From Kiritimatiellia bacterium (GTDB lineage Bacteria; Verrucomicrobiota; Kiritimatiellia; CAIVKH01): a stretch of DNA of 64,000 bases. The translations under genes and the position numbers were made by a program. Position 1 is the stretch's first letter, and each line of letters opens with the position of its first letter. Below are positions 42,860 to 51,823 of the stretch, in pieces. The notes under the pieces were generated by a model. That model saw nothing but the letters and a program-made list of their open reading frames with translations, was not told the origin of the DNA and searched no databases. The stretch covers positions 1 through 64,000 of the forward strand of contig JAMLJG010000002.1 of the NCBI GenBank assembly GCA_023953695.1, read 5' to 3'.

Positions 42860-45516
42860 GCCAGAGGAATACGCAATGTAAATATCGCACCGCGCCCCGG
42901 CGGACTTTCAACCGCAATGGTTCCGTGATTTCCGCGCACGAGCGACTCGACCACGCTCAGCCCCAACCCAGTGCCCTTCACGCCCTTCGTTGTGAAAAAT
43001 GGTGTAAAGATGCGGGACACAATCTCGGGGGGAATCCCCGTCCCCGTGTCTTCAATCCGAATGATCCCGAAACCCGCCTCGCGACTCAGGTGCACGCGAA
43101 TGGCGCCGCCATCCGGCATCGCATCGCGCGCATTGATGGAGAGATTCAGGATCACTTGGATCAACTCACTGCGCGGGATCGCCAAGATCAAGCGTTGCGT
43201 CGGATAGGCCGTCTCGACTTTGACCTGCACATTCCGAAGAGGCGCGCCCAGCAACTGCATCACCAGCTCCACGCAATCGCTCGCATCCGCCTTGTCCGTG
43301 CCCTTCTCAGCCGTTCCCAACACCAGAAGTTTTCTCACCAATCCTGCGATGGTTTCGATCCCACGCGCGACCATGGCCAAACTGTTTTGCGCGGGCGCCT
43401 TTTCCGGCAGGCTGCGCTCCACCGCGCGCACATGGCTCATCATCCCCTGCAGAGGATTATTGATTTCGTGCGCCATACCTGCGGCGAGCAGGCCCAACGA
43501 ATTGAGGCGATCCGTCCGCTCCATCATTTCACGCTGCTGCGCGACAGCCGCTTGCTGCTCCTGCGCAATGCGCATGCGCGCGACCATCGTTCCGAGGAGC
43601 GAACAAAATACGGCGACGACCTCCTGTTTTACAAAATCCGGCGGCGTGCGCGTTATCGCGCAATCATTGCAGAAGAGGCCAATCGGCTCGCGCGTTGTGG
43701 ATTGAATCTGCGTCAACGCCACCCAGCCGGTCCCGCGATCCACAAAGGCTCCGTTCTGCCACACGCGATAGGGCTCTTCGACCAATTGCCAGCGGCTCTC
43801 CTCCGGCAAGCGGACGCGAAGGCGTTCGCGCCAGCGCTCATTGAGCGGAAACTCATGCGTATGCTCATCGGTCGTCTCGCCATGCAGCCCCGTGCCGTAG
43901 GTGCCGCGCACGCAATCGCGATCGCGGATCAATATGCCGCAGCGCTCCAGTCCCAATCGCGCGCGCCCCAATTCAACGGCGCGGCGAAAAAGCGCGTCTT
44001 CATCCGGACACACGAGCATTTCATCGGCCAGTTGCAAAACAGAGCGCAACCCGTTGGAGAGAACCTGCTGCGCCGCCTCCGCATGTTTGCGCTCGGTGAT
44101 ATCGAACACAACGCCCTGGAAGTGCGTGACATTCCCGCGATCGTCGCGCCGCACCCACGTCCGATCCTCGATCCATCGAACTTTCTTATCCTTTTGGACG
44201 ATGCGGTATTCCTGGACGAAGCTGTTAATCTCGCCATTTCGGAAGTGTTCAACCTCCTCCGCCACACGCGGCAGATCTTCCGGATAGACAACGTCGCTAT
44301 ACGGCACGCGCCCGCTGGTGAGGTCCTCGGCGGAATAGCCCCACTGCTCAATGTTGCCCGAGACATATTCGACGGGCCAGTTCGCCTCCGCGCGCCAGAG
44401 GAAAACGATCGCGGGGCTGATGGTAATGATGCGCTCCAGCTCGCGGCGGTGCTGCTGCTCCACCTGTATCGCCGCAGCGATCTCCTTCTCGCGCGAGATA
44501 TCTTCCGCGATGCTCACCAAATGCGTGACATCGCCATCGCTATTGCGGATGGGCGAGATCGTGAACCGGGCCCAAAACACCTCGCCATTCTTCCGGCGCG
44601 TCTGCAGCTCACCACGCCACTCCGCGCCGGTTTGCACACAGCGCTCCAGGCGCTGCACGAGGCGAGGCGCTTCGCCCTCGCCATCGGCATGCAGAAAATC
44701 CGGTTGGCGACGGCACACCTCATCCTCGAGATAGCCCGTGCTCTCGCAAAAGCGGAAATTGATGTATTCAATGTGTCCCGCAGCGCTCGTGATCATCACC
44801 ATGTGCGGACTCTGCTCCACGGTCTGCGAGAGCTGGCGCACTTGCTGTTCTTGCGCGCGAATCGCGGTGATGTCGCGCGCGATGCCGATAATGCCAATCA
44901 CCTGTCCATGCCGATCATGGAGAGGCGCCATACTGATCGAGGCCCACGTCTCCCGCCCGTCGCGCCATCGCTCCCCATACGAACGCCCCACCAAGGGCTG
45001 CGAAGTGCGCACCACGCCCTGCTCATCGGCCCGCAGCGCGCGCGCATAGGATTCCTCATAGAAATCGAAATCGCTCCGCCCCACGATATCGCCCGCGTGC
45101 GACAAACCAAACGCGGCGGCCGCAGAGGCGCTCGCCCGCAGATACCGGCCGTCCAAATCCTTGAAATAGATTCGGTCCGCCGAATTCTCCATCAGCGAGT
45201 TGACCAAATTTCGCTCTTCGAGCAGCTTCTCGCTCAACCGCAAGCGCTCGCGCAGCTCGTCAATCGTGTCCTGCGCCATCTGGCGATAGAGCCGCAGCGC
45301 CACATACGCCATCGCGCCCGTCAGCACGCAGCTCATCGCCGCGCCCGCCAACCGCGACTGCCAGAGCGTGATCTGCGGGATCCAATACACTTCCGCAGCG
45401 ACATACAGCGCGACCAGCACCGCCGTCGCCAGCACAGCAATTAGAATCGGACGCATGTAGTCCGTGCGCCGCGTGTCGCGAATCCAAGCCGAAAGTCTGT
45501 AAAAAAGGAAGCGCAT
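42856..45516 (-). CDS. Membrane PAS/GAF sensor histidine kinase
   Basis: The 886-residue protein has two N-terminal membrane helices (about 22-45 and 55-78), three PAS domains (about 100-225, 230-355 and 365-495, each ending in a PAC-like motif such as GIARDIT, SIAEDIS and VVFDITE), a GAF-like domain (about 500-650) and an active kinase core. The core has MAHEINNPLQG with His683, N-box INARDAM, G1 box DTGTGI and G2 box GTGLGLSV. It probably phosphorylates the neighbouring receivers. The signal is unknown; some PAS domains may bind cofactors. It is coupled to the following receiver gene by ATGA. Confidence 0.93.
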   Translation of the reverse strand: MRFLFYRLSAWIRDTRRTDYMRPILIAVLATAVLVALYVAAEVYWIPQITLWQSRLAGAAMSCVLTGAMAYVALRLYRQMAQDTIDELRERLRLSEKLLEERNLVNSLMENSADRIYFKDLDGRYLRASASAAAAFGLSHAGDIVGRSDFDFYEESYARALRADEQGVVRTSQPLVGRSYGERWRDGRETWASISMAPLHDRHGQVIGIIGIARDITAIRAQEQQVRQLSQTVEQSPHMVMITSAAGHIEYINFRFCESTGYLEDEVCRRQPDFLHADGEGEAPRLVQRLERCVQTGAEWRGELQTRRKNGEVFWARFTISPIRNSDGDVTHLVSIAEDISREKEIAAAIQVEQQHRRELERIITISPAIVFLWRAEANWPVEYVSGNIEQWGYSAEDLTSGRVPYSDVVYPEDLPRVAEEVEHFRNGEINSFVQEYRIVQKDKKVRWIEDRTWVRRDDRGNVTHFQGVVFDITERKHAEAAQQVLSNGLRSVLQLADEMLVCPDEDALFRRAVELGRARLGLERCGILIRDRDCVRGTYGTGLHGETTDEHTHEFPLNERWRERLRVRLPEESRWQLVEEPYRVWQNGAFVDRGTGWVALTQIQSTTREPIGLFCNDCAITRTPPDFVKQEVVAVFCSLLGTMVARMRIAQEQQAAVAQQREMMERTDRLNSLGLLAAGMAHEINNPLQGMMSHVRAVERSLPEKAPAQNSLAMVARGIETIAGLVRKLLVLGTAEKGTDKADASDCVELVMQLLGAPLRNVQVKVETAYPTQRLILAIPRSELIQVILNLSINARDAMPDGGAIRVHLSREAGFGIIRIEDTGTGIPPEIVSRIFTPFFTTKGVKGTGLGLSVVESLVRGNHGTIAVESPPGRGAIFTLRIPLA

Positions 45517-45588
45517 AGCGTGCCGAGCAAAGGCGCTATCGTAAGCGCGGATGGAGCGAGACGCAATAGCGAGGCCAACTCGCGGTTG

Positions 45589-46062
45589 CTACGAGCGCGC
45601 CACCCAATAGGTCAGAACTATTCCGAGCAAAAACCACACCGGCAGCGACCCGATCAGCAGCCAGGTCAACATGCGGTTACGGCGGAACCGATCCTGCAGA
45701 TCGCGCGCTTCCAATACGCGAAGCACGCGGAGGCGGATTTCTTCAATCCGAAAGGGTTTGGACATGTAGTCCGCGGCGCCCATTTTGATCGCCTCCACGG
45801 CATCCTCCACGGAGGGATAGCCTGTCAAAATGATGATCGTCGCCCGAGGGTCTTTTTCCCTCAGCGCTCGCGTAAACTCCAGGCCGTCCAACCCCGGCAT
45901 CCGAATATCCGTCATCACAATATCGGTGCAGCCCGCTTTATAGGCCGCCAACGCCTCGCGCGCCTGGTTGAAGACGCGCGCCTCGTGTCCCAACTCGTGC
46001 AACATCGCCGCCAGCACGTCCGACGTCGCGGGCTCGTCGTCTATCACCCAAACCGTTGCCAT
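45589..46062 (-). CDS. Receiver-domain protein with C-terminal membrane anchor
   Basis: The 157-residue protein is one receiver domain (WVIDDEPATSD, Asp52 in MTDIRMPG, ILTGYPS, SKPF) followed by a short basic linker and one hydrophobic helix at about residues 131-154. No DNA-binding or output domain is present, so it looks like a tail-anchored receiver facing the cytoplasm. GGAGG lies eight bases before the ATG at 46062. It is the first gene of a three-gene phosphorelay unit and lies 72 bases before the kinase gene. Confidence 0.85.
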   Translation of the reverse strand: MATVWVIDDEPATSDVLAAMLHELGHEARVFNQAREALAAYKAGCTDIVMTDIRMPGLDGLEFTRALREKDPRATIIILTGYPSVEDAVEAIKMGAADYMSKPFRIEEIRLRVLRVLEARDLQDRFRRNRMLTWLLIGSLPVWFLLGIVLTYWVARS

Positions 46063-46224
46063 TCGATGAACCTCCAGAAACAATCGCCACGTCTAGCTTG
46101 GCAACCCCCCTCCTCAAAAAAAAGCACGGAATGAGGAGAAAAGAGGAATTCCACCAGATTTTCTGGCATGCGACGATTCCCTAGAATAGAGTTGCCCCGC
46201 TTGCGTCTCATTGAGGACACAACC

Positions 46225-46584
46225 ATGAAACAGCTACTACCTCTTCTTGCCCTTGGCGCCGTCGCCCTCTCGCTTGTGGCGTGTGATTGGGACGACGATA
46301 AATATCGCCACAAACCCGCGGAGGGAATGGGCGCCCTCGTCGTGGACAACCGGACGGGCGGCGATCTCCGCGTATATGTGGATCAAATCGAAGTCGGAAA
46401 GGTCAGCGCTTACAAAGATCGCTCCTTCGACCTCACCGGTGGCGTCTATCGCGTGGTGCTCGAAGAGCGCCACGGCTGGGCGAACTGGCGCGACGATGTG
46501 GATATCATGCAGAGCCGCCTCACCGTCCTCGATGTTGCCCGCGGCACCTCCACGCGACTCGATGTGAGCGTATTTTTCGACTGA
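46225..46584 (+). CDS. Small lipoprotein of unknown function
   Basis: The 119-residue protein has a lipoprotein signal with lipobox LVAC (Cys20) followed by Asp at +2, which in enteric bacteria would keep it in the inner membrane. The mature part has an acidic start (DWDDDKY) and a beta-rich region with pattern GALVVDNRTGGDLRVYVDQ. I recognise no family. The ATG at 46225 follows GAGGAC. It lies 55 bases upstream of the DUF4405 gene and may be co-transcribed with it. Confidence 0.65.
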   Translation: MKQLLPLLALGAVALSLVACDWDDDKYRHKPAEGMGALVVDNRTGGDLRVYVDQIEVGKVSAYKDRSFDLTGGVYRVVLEERHGWANWRDDVDIMQSRLTVLDVARGTSTRLDVSVFFD

Positions 46585-46611
46585 GTCCAGTTAGAATAAA
46601 ACGCCCGAGTC

Positions 46612-46638
46612 ATTCGTTCTCCTGTAAAGGGAACGAAT
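46612..46638 (+). promoter_or_regulatory. Hairpin holding the ribosome binding site of the DUF4405 gene
   Basis: ATTCGTTC (46612-46619) and GAACGAAT (46631-46638) form a perfect 8-bp stem around an 11-base loop that ends in the Shine-Dalgarno AAAGG; the stem ends one base before the ATG at 46640. Folding would place the ribosome binding site in the loop and the stem against the start codon, so translation could be regulated by it. Confidence 0.5.
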
Positions 46639-46639
46639 C

Positions 46640-46978
46640 ATGAAACTTTGGCTCAACCGCATCGTGGACTTCTTCCTCTGGATCGCCTTTTGCGGCATGC
46701 TCGCGACAGGCTTCATCGTGCGCTATCGCCTACCGCCTGGCAGGCAGGGCGGACATGGCCTCAGCATCTGGGGCTGGTCGCGCCACGACTGGGGCGATCT
46801 CCACGCATGGCTCGGCTACGCCATCTGCGCCGCCGTTGTGGCCCACCTCCTTCTTCACTGGCGCTGGCTGCGAACCGCTGCCTGGCCGCGCCTCAAGTGG
46901 CCCGTCTTCGTCGGTCTGCTGCTCGGCCTTTTGCTCGTCGCGAGCGTCTGGCTGCTGCCAGTCGTGCGCGCGCGATGA
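46640..46978 (+). CDS. DUF4405-like small membrane protein
   Basis: The 112-residue protein has three hydrophobic helices (about 8-28, 57-77 and 88-107) and several His residues placed in or near them (SRHDWGDLHAWLGY, VVAHLLLHWRWL), resembling the DUF4405/cytochrome b-like family that may bind haem. Its ribosome binding site is inside a hairpin. It is followed after 63 bases by the molybdenum cofactor operon, so a redox role tied to a molybdoenzyme is possible but unproven. Confidence 0.7.
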   Translation: MKLWLNRIVDFFLWIAFCGMLATGFIVRYRLPPGRQGGHGLSIWGWSRHDWGDLHAWLGYAICAAVVAHLLLHWRWLRTAAWPRLKWPVFVGLLLGLLLVASVWLLPVVRAR

Positions 46979-47041
46979 TTTTTCTCAAACGCGCACCCAT
47001 ATTTTCGCGGCGCGCAGAGAAAATGTGGTATAGTGGCCCCG

Positions 47042-48022
47042 ATGATTCAGGACCAATATGGGCGCAGCATCCACTATCTGCGCATCTCCCTGACAGACCA
47101 ATGCAATCTCCGCTGTGTCTATTGCATGCCGGAGGATATGTCGTTTCGCCCCTCTTCTGCGCTGCTGCAAGACAGAGAATTGATACGGCTCGCGCGCATC
47201 TTTGCCGAACTCGGGTTCGATAAGTTTCGCCTCACCGGCGGCGAACCCACCATTCGCCACAATGTCACCGAGCTGGTGCAGCAACTCGCCGCCCTGCCCG
47301 GCGTCCGCGAGATCGCGATGACAACCAACGGCATCCTGCTCAAACACCTCGCGCAACCGCTGGCCGATGCGGGCCTCCATCGCTTGAACATCAGCATTGA
47401 TTCGCTCAATCCCAAGACCTTTCGCCGCCTCACGCGCTGGGGCAACGTGGATGACGTGTTGGCCGGTATCAACGCCGCAGAAGCCGCCGGATTCCCGATC
47501 AAACTGAACACCGTCGTCGTCCGCGACGTGAACGATAAGGAGGACATCGTGCAACTCGCGCGATTGACCCTCGACCACCCGTGGCAGGTGCGCTTCATCG
47601 AAATGATGCCGCTCGGCCGCATTTCTGATTTCCAGTTGAGCCACATCGTCACCGAAGATGAGCTTCGCGCAAACATCGAAGCCGCGCTCGGACCGCTCAC
47701 CCTGCAAAACGAGGGGCAGCTCGACGGCGAAGCGCGCATCTTCAAACTAAAGGGAGCAAAGGGGGCACTCGGCTTCATCTCTTCAGTCACCAAGCCGTTC
47801 TGCGCCGCCTGCAATCGCGCGCGCCTCACCGCCGATGGCAAGCTGCGCCTCTGCCTCCTGCGCGATAAGGAAATGGACCTCATGAGCCTCTTGCGCGGTG
47901 GCGCAACCGATGAGGAGCTAAAAGCGCACATCGAGAAAAGCATCTGGTATAAACCCTGGGGCCATGGCCTCGCGGAGCGCGCCTACCCCACGCACCGCGT
48001 CATGTCGGAAATTGGAGGCTGA
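47042..48022 (+). CDS. moaA: GTP 3',8-cyclase MoaA
   Basis: The 326-residue radical SAM enzyme starts cofactor synthesis by converting GTP to 3',8-cyclo-7,8-dihydro-GTP. The first iron-sulfur motif is CNLRCVYC; the second is in FCAACNRARLTADGKLRLCL; the C-terminal GG needed for activity is present (SEIGG). I start at the ATG at 47042, matching the usual N-terminus; a GTG at 47033 is also in frame. No clear ribosome binding site is seen. It is the first gene of moaA-moeA-moaC-mobA/moaD-moaE. Confidence 0.95.
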   Translation: MIQDQYGRSIHYLRISLTDQCNLRCVYCMPEDMSFRPSSALLQDRELIRLARIFAELGFDKFRLTGGEPTIRHNVTELVQQLAALPGVREIAMTTNGILLKHLAQPLADAGLHRLNISIDSLNPKTFRRLTRWGNVDDVLAGINAAEAAGFPIKLNTVVVRDVNDKEDIVQLARLTLDHPWQVRFIEMMPLGRISDFQLSHIVTEDELRANIEAALGPLTLQNEGQLDGEARIFKLKGAKGALGFISSVTKPFCAACNRARLTADGKLRLCLLRDKEMDLMSLLRGGATDEELKAHIEKSIWYKPWGHGLAERAYPTHRVMSEIGG

Positions 48023-48049
48023 CCCGCCGAACGCGGCACGAATCAAGTT

Positions 48050-49243
48050 ATGCTCACGGTTGAAGAAGCATTCGAGCGAATCATGGCGCAGGTTCACGTG
48101 TCGCCCATTGAGCGCATTCCAACCGAGCGGGCGACGGGCCGGATTCTGCGAGAACCCATCTCCACAGATCGCGATCTGCCGCCGTTCGATCGCTCGACGA
48201 TGGATGGCATCGCCATCGCCCACGCCGCATTCGCGGCGGGCTGCCGCACCTTCAACCTCGTCGGCACGCAAGCGGCGGGCCAACCCGCCGCGACACTCGC
48301 ACATCCCGCCGATAGCGCCATCGAGATCATGACCGGCGCCATGCGCCCGATCGGAACCGACACGGTCATTCCTTACGAACAGGTAGAAATCAGCGACCAA
48401 CAAGCTCGGATCTCCGATGGAACCGTCGTTGAGCGAGGTCAGTTCCTAAACGCTCAGGGCGCCGATCGGAAAGCGGGCGACGTTCTGCTTCCGGCAGGCA
48501 CGCTCCTGCGCTCGCCCCAAATTGCTATCGCCATTTCAACCGGCGCAACGCATCTCGCAGTCGCAAAGCCTCCATCCTTCGCCATCGTTTCGGTGGGCGA
48601 TGAATTGATTGAACCGGATCGCCCCGTTGCCCAATTTCAGATTCGCCCCTCCAACGCATGGGGCCTCCGCGCGGCGCTGCACGGCCTTGGCTGCCCGGCC
48701 AGCGAACTCGTCACCCTGCCGGACAACCCAGCCGCGATTGAAGAGACGCTCTCCGATCTGCTGGCTCGCCACGATGGCCTGATGCTCAGCGGCGGCGTCT
48801 CGCGCGGCAAATTCGATTTCATCCCCGCTGCATTGGAAAAACTCGGTGTCGCGCTCGACTTCCACCGCGTCAGCCAGAAGCCCGGCAAGCCCATGTGGTT
48901 CGGCATCTCTCCGCGCCACACGCCCGTCTTTGCGCTGCCTGGCAATCCGGTTTCCACCATGATCTGCTTCCACCGCTTTGTGAAACCCTACATTCGGCGC
49001 ACCCTCGGCGCGACCGATGTTCAACCCGAAACCATCGCGCTCCAAAGCGCCATTGAGCCGAACCGATCGCTTACCCTCTTTTTGCCCATTCGGCGCACAC
49101 CCGCAGGCTCTGCGCTTCAGGAATACCACGGCTCGGGCGACTACGCGGCGCTCGGCGAAAGCGATGGGTTCCTCGAGATTCCGCCCGGAGTAGATATTGT
49201 TCCCGCTGGCGCGGCAATTCGCTATCATGCGTGGGACGTTTGA
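48050..49243 (+). CDS. moeA: Molybdopterin molybdenumtransferase MoeA
   Basis: The 397-residue enzyme inserts molybdate into adenylated molybdopterin. It has the MoeA blocks PPFDRSTMDGIAI, IMTGAMRPIGTDTVIPYE, IVSVGDELIEPD, GLMLSGGVSRGKFDFI and ALPGNPVSTMICF. It follows moaA by 27 bases. No separate MogA/MoaB adenylyltransferase gene is present in the window. Confidence 0.95.
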   Translation: MLTVEEAFERIMAQVHVSPIERIPTERATGRILREPISTDRDLPPFDRSTMDGIAIAHAAFAAGCRTFNLVGTQAAGQPAATLAHPADSAIEIMTGAMRPIGTDTVIPYEQVEISDQQARISDGTVVERGQFLNAQGADRKAGDVLLPAGTLLRSPQIAIAISTGATHLAVAKPPSFAIVSVGDELIEPDRPVAQFQIRPSNAWGLRAALHGLGCPASELVTLPDNPAAIEETLSDLLARHDGLMLSGGVSRGKFDFIPAALEKLGVALDFHRVSQKPGKPMWFGISPRHTPVFALPGNPVSTMICFHRFVKPYIRRTLGATDVQPETIALQSAIEPNRSLTLFLPIRRTPAGSALQEYHGSGDYAALGESDGFLEIPPGVDIVPAGAAIRYHAWDV

Positions 49244-49256
49244 CTTTGAGCGCGCC

Positions 49257-49745
49257 GTGAAAAAATCCTTGAGCCACATAAACAAGAAGAATCAACCCGG
49301 AATGGTTGATATCGCCGAAAAGCCGATCACGCACCGAACCGCAACGGCCTCCGCAACGCTTCTCCTCCCTCCCGAAGTGCGCGCGGCCCTGCGCGGAGAC
49401 GAGATACACGCGCCCAAAGGCCCCGTCTTCCAAACGGCAATCATCGCAGGCACGCAGGCCGTAAAACGCACGGCAGACCTCATTCCCCTCTGCCACCCGC
49501 TCCCCATCGAAAAGTGCCGAATCGAAATTGCGCTCGATTTGCGCGGCCGCGCCGTCGTGACGTGCGAAGTTTCGGTTCATCACAAAACCGGAGTGGAAAT
49601 GGAGGCGCTCACCGGCGCATCCGTCGCCGCTTTGACGGTGTATGATATGTGCAAAGCACTCTCTCACAAAATGGTCATTCGCGACCTCAAGCTAATCAGC
49701 AAAACCGGAGGTCGCCGCAATGTCGGGCGCAGCCGCACAACCTAA
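49257..49745 (+). CDS. moaC: Cyclic pyranopterin monophosphate synthase MoaC
   Basis: The 162-residue enzyme completes formation of cyclic pyranopterin monophosphate. Motifs are intact: MVDIAEKPITHRTATAS, GPVFQTAIIAGTQAVKRTADLIPLCHPLP, TGVEMEALTGAS and DMCKALS. The GTG at 49257 gives the usual MoaC length; longer frames would overlap moeA. The end overlaps the next gene by 26 bases. Confidence 0.94.
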   Translation: MKKSLSHINKKNQPGMVDIAEKPITHRTATASATLLLPPEVRAALRGDEIHAPKGPVFQTAIIAGTQAVKRTADLIPLCHPLPIEKCRIEIALDLRGRAVVTCEVSVHHKTGVEMEALTGASVAALTVYDMCKALSHKMVIRDLKLISKTGGRRNVGRSRTT

Positions 49746-50619
49746 ATCCAGCGCTCCGCCACCGCTTTATGGCCTCGTGCTCGCGGGTGGTCGCAGCAAG
49801 CGGATGGGGCGCGACAAGTCAGCGATTCGCTACGGCGACCGCCCGCAGGTTGAGGCTGCCTTCCAACTCCTTAGCCCGCTTTGCGTGCAAACTTTCATCT
49901 CCAATCGCAGCGACCAATCCTGCGCGCCGGGCCACGAAGGCAAACCGCAGTTGCACGACCGCTACACAGACCTCGGCCCGCTGGGGGGCCTCCTCACCGC
50001 GTTCGACACGCACCCTTCCTGTGCGTGGCTCGTCATCGCGTGCGACCTGCCCTTCCTGAAGCGAGAAACACTCGACCACCTCATTGCCAACCGCAACCCC
50101 AAATGCGATGCAACTGCATTTCGCAGCCATCACTTCGAAGGGCTGCCCGAACCGCTTTGCGCGATTTATGAACCCCCCATGCGAGCCCGCCTCCAGCAAT
50201 TCGCGGCAGACGGCATCACCTGTCCGCGCAAAGCGCTGATTCGCTCCAACACCCACTTGATTGACCTCCCGGACCCGCACGCGCTGGAAAACGCCAATCT
50301 CCCGGAAGAGTTCGAAGCCGCTCGCTCGGCGCTGGCGGCCGGCAGCGCCGTAGATCTGAACACGGCGTCGAAGAAGGAGCGGCAAATCCGCGTCTGCCTC
50401 TACGCGCTGCTCCGCGAAAAGGCGAATCGTTCCGAGCTGGCGCTCACCACAACGGCGCGCACCGCGCTCGATGTGTATGGCGAGCTGCAACAACAATTCG
50501 CCCTGCCCTGGGAGGCGGATCGCTTTCGCGTCGCCATCAACGACACCTTCTGCAGTTGGGACGCAGCAGTGCGAGACGGAGACTGCCTCCACGTCATCCC
50601 CCCCGTCGCAGGTGGATAA
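49720..50619 (+). CDS. mobA-moaD: Fusion of MobA (guanylyltransferase) and MoaD (sulfur carrier)
   Basis: The 299-residue protein has an N-terminal MobA domain (LAGGRSKRMGRDKSA, DLGPLGGLLTAF, ACDLPFL; residues about 15-205) that adds GMP to the cofactor. From residue about 221 it continues without a stop into a MoaD-like beta-grasp domain (RQIRVCLYALLREKAN) ending exactly VIPPVAGG. The terminal Gly-Gly must be free to become a thiocarboxylate, so the fusion keeps MoaD functional in principle. GGAGG is present before the ATG. moaE follows after six bases. Confidence 0.93.
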   Translation: MSGAAAQPKSSAPPPLYGLVLAGGRSKRMGRDKSAIRYGDRPQVEAAFQLLSPLCVQTFISNRSDQSCAPGHEGKPQLHDRYTDLGPLGGLLTAFDTHPSCAWLVIACDLPFLKRETLDHLIANRNPKCDATAFRSHHFEGLPEPLCAIYEPPMRARLQQFAADGITCPRKALIRSNTHLIDLPDPHALENANLPEEFEAARSALAAGSAVDLNTASKKERQIRVCLYALLREKANRSELALTTTARTALDVYGELQQQFALPWEADRFRVAINDTFCSWDAAVRDGDCLHVIPPVAGG

Positions 50620-50625
50620 AATCCC

Positions 50626-51036
50626 ATGTTCTCCCTCTCTCCCCACCCGATTGATCCCGAACACCTGCGAAAGGCGATTCTTTCTCCCGAGGGCGGCGCC
50701 TTGGTGGAGTTCTCTGGTACAGTGCGAATTCACAATTGCGACCGCGACGTCAGCACTCTGGAATATGAAGGCGCGGAAGCACTTGCAAAAAAAGAGTTCG
50801 ATAAAATCGAAGCCGAAGCGCACGAGACCTTCAAAGTCCTCCGCATACACTGCACGCATCGAGTCGGCCGCCTAACTCCCGGCGAAACATCGGTCTGGAT
50901 CGGTGTCACCGCCATCCATCGCGATGCCGCCTTTGCCGCCTGCCAATTCGCCATCAATCAACTCAAACGGCGACTCCCCATCTGGAAGAAGGAACACTAT
51001 GCCAACGGCGATTCCGGGTGGATCAACGCCCCATGA
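50626..51036 (+). CDS. moaE: Molybdopterin synthase catalytic subunit MoaE
   Basis: The 136-residue protein has the MoaE motifs: VEFSGTVRIHN, LEYEGAEALAKKEF, HRVGRLTPGE and HRDAAFAACQFAINQLKRRLPIWKKE, with the active-site lysines. With the MoaD domain it forms molybdopterin synthase and inserts sulfur into the pterin. It is the last gene of the operon; the AT-rich 100 bases after it probably hold the next promoter. Confidence 0.95.
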   Translation: MFSLSPHPIDPEHLRKAILSPEGGALVEFSGTVRIHNCDRDVSTLEYEGAEALAKKEFDKIEAEAHETFKVLRIHCTHRVGRLTPGETSVWIGVTAIHRDAAFAACQFAINQLKRRLPIWKKEHYANGDSGWINAP

Positions 51037-51136
51037 CCACACATTTCAACAAGTTTAACTTATTATCCATCAAGATATTGCACTATTTTACAGCATTTTA
51101 TTAACAGTGGGGCTCCGGATATGGTATGAGTAGGAC

Positions 51137-51823
51137 ATGGCTGAAAGCCCCGAACAACTCTCCCTCCCCCTTGTTGAGCTGATAGATGCCCCCGAGCGTC
51201 CGTCAGTGGAGGTCGCCGGTGCCGCCATCTCGCGAGATGAACTGAACGCGCTTCCCATTCGCTCGTATCAAGGACCTGTCGTTCTCGTCACCAACGATGA
51301 GGAGATGGAACACGCCGTCGAGGCACTCCGCAAAGAAGAGCTGCTGGGATTTGATACCGAGACCAAGCCCGTCTTCCGCGCCGGGATCTCACACCCCCCC
51401 TCCCTCCTGCAACTCGCGGGCGAAGCTCAAGCGTGGATATTCCAACTCCGTCACCTGCGTCGCCTCAACCTGCTCTTCTCGATTTTGGCCGACAAGACGA
51501 TTGCCAAGGCCGGAGTTGCCCTCGCAGACGACCTCAAGAAACTCCGCGAAGTTCAGGACTTCAAACCCGCCCGATTCACAGAGCTGGGCGACTTGGCGAA
51601 AAAACTCGGCTATCGCCAAACCGGGCTCCGCACCCTCGCGGGATTGGTCCTCGGATTTCGCATCTCCAAGCGCGAACAGCGTTCCAACTGGGCGCGACAG
51701 CAACTCACGCCCTCTCAAATCATGTATGCGGCCACAGATGCGTGGGTCAGCCGCGAGCTGCACCTTGCCCTCACGCACCGACTCAACGGTCGTGCGCACG
51801 ATCATTTCAACCAACCGGCTTAA
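51137..51823 (+). CDS. RNase D-like 3'-5' exonuclease
   Basis: The 228-residue protein is a DEDD-type exonuclease: exo I is GFDTETKP with Asp73 and Glu75, exo II lies in KAGVALADDLKKL, and exo III is YAATDAWVSRELHL. It lacks the HRDC domains of full-length RNase D, so it is the short form. It probably trims RNA or DNA ends. A preceding AT-rich region likely carries its promoter. Its last 17 bases overlap the convergent tsaC gene. Confidence 0.88.
   Translation: MAESPEQLSLPLVELIDAPERPSVEVAGAAISRDELNALPIRSYQGPVVLVTNDEEMEHAVEALRKEELLGFDTETKPVFRAGISHPPSLLQLAGEAQAWIFQLRHLRRLNLLFSILADKTIAKAGVALADDLKKLREVQDFKPARFTELGDLAKKLGYRQTGLRTLAGLVLGFRISKREQRSNWARQQLTPSQIMYAATDAWVSRELHLALTHRLNGRAHDHFNQPA

Noticed and set aside
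42925-45444. 839-codon open frame on the plus strand opposite the histidine kinase
   Set aside because: Arg/His/Pro-rich composition without domains; the opposite strand encodes an intact PAS/GAF kinase.
47018-47042. Leaderless start of moaA with TATAGT as -10 box
   Set aside because: TATAGT is well placed seven bases before the ATG, but no acceptable -35 box is present at 16-18 bases, so I do not annotate a promoter.
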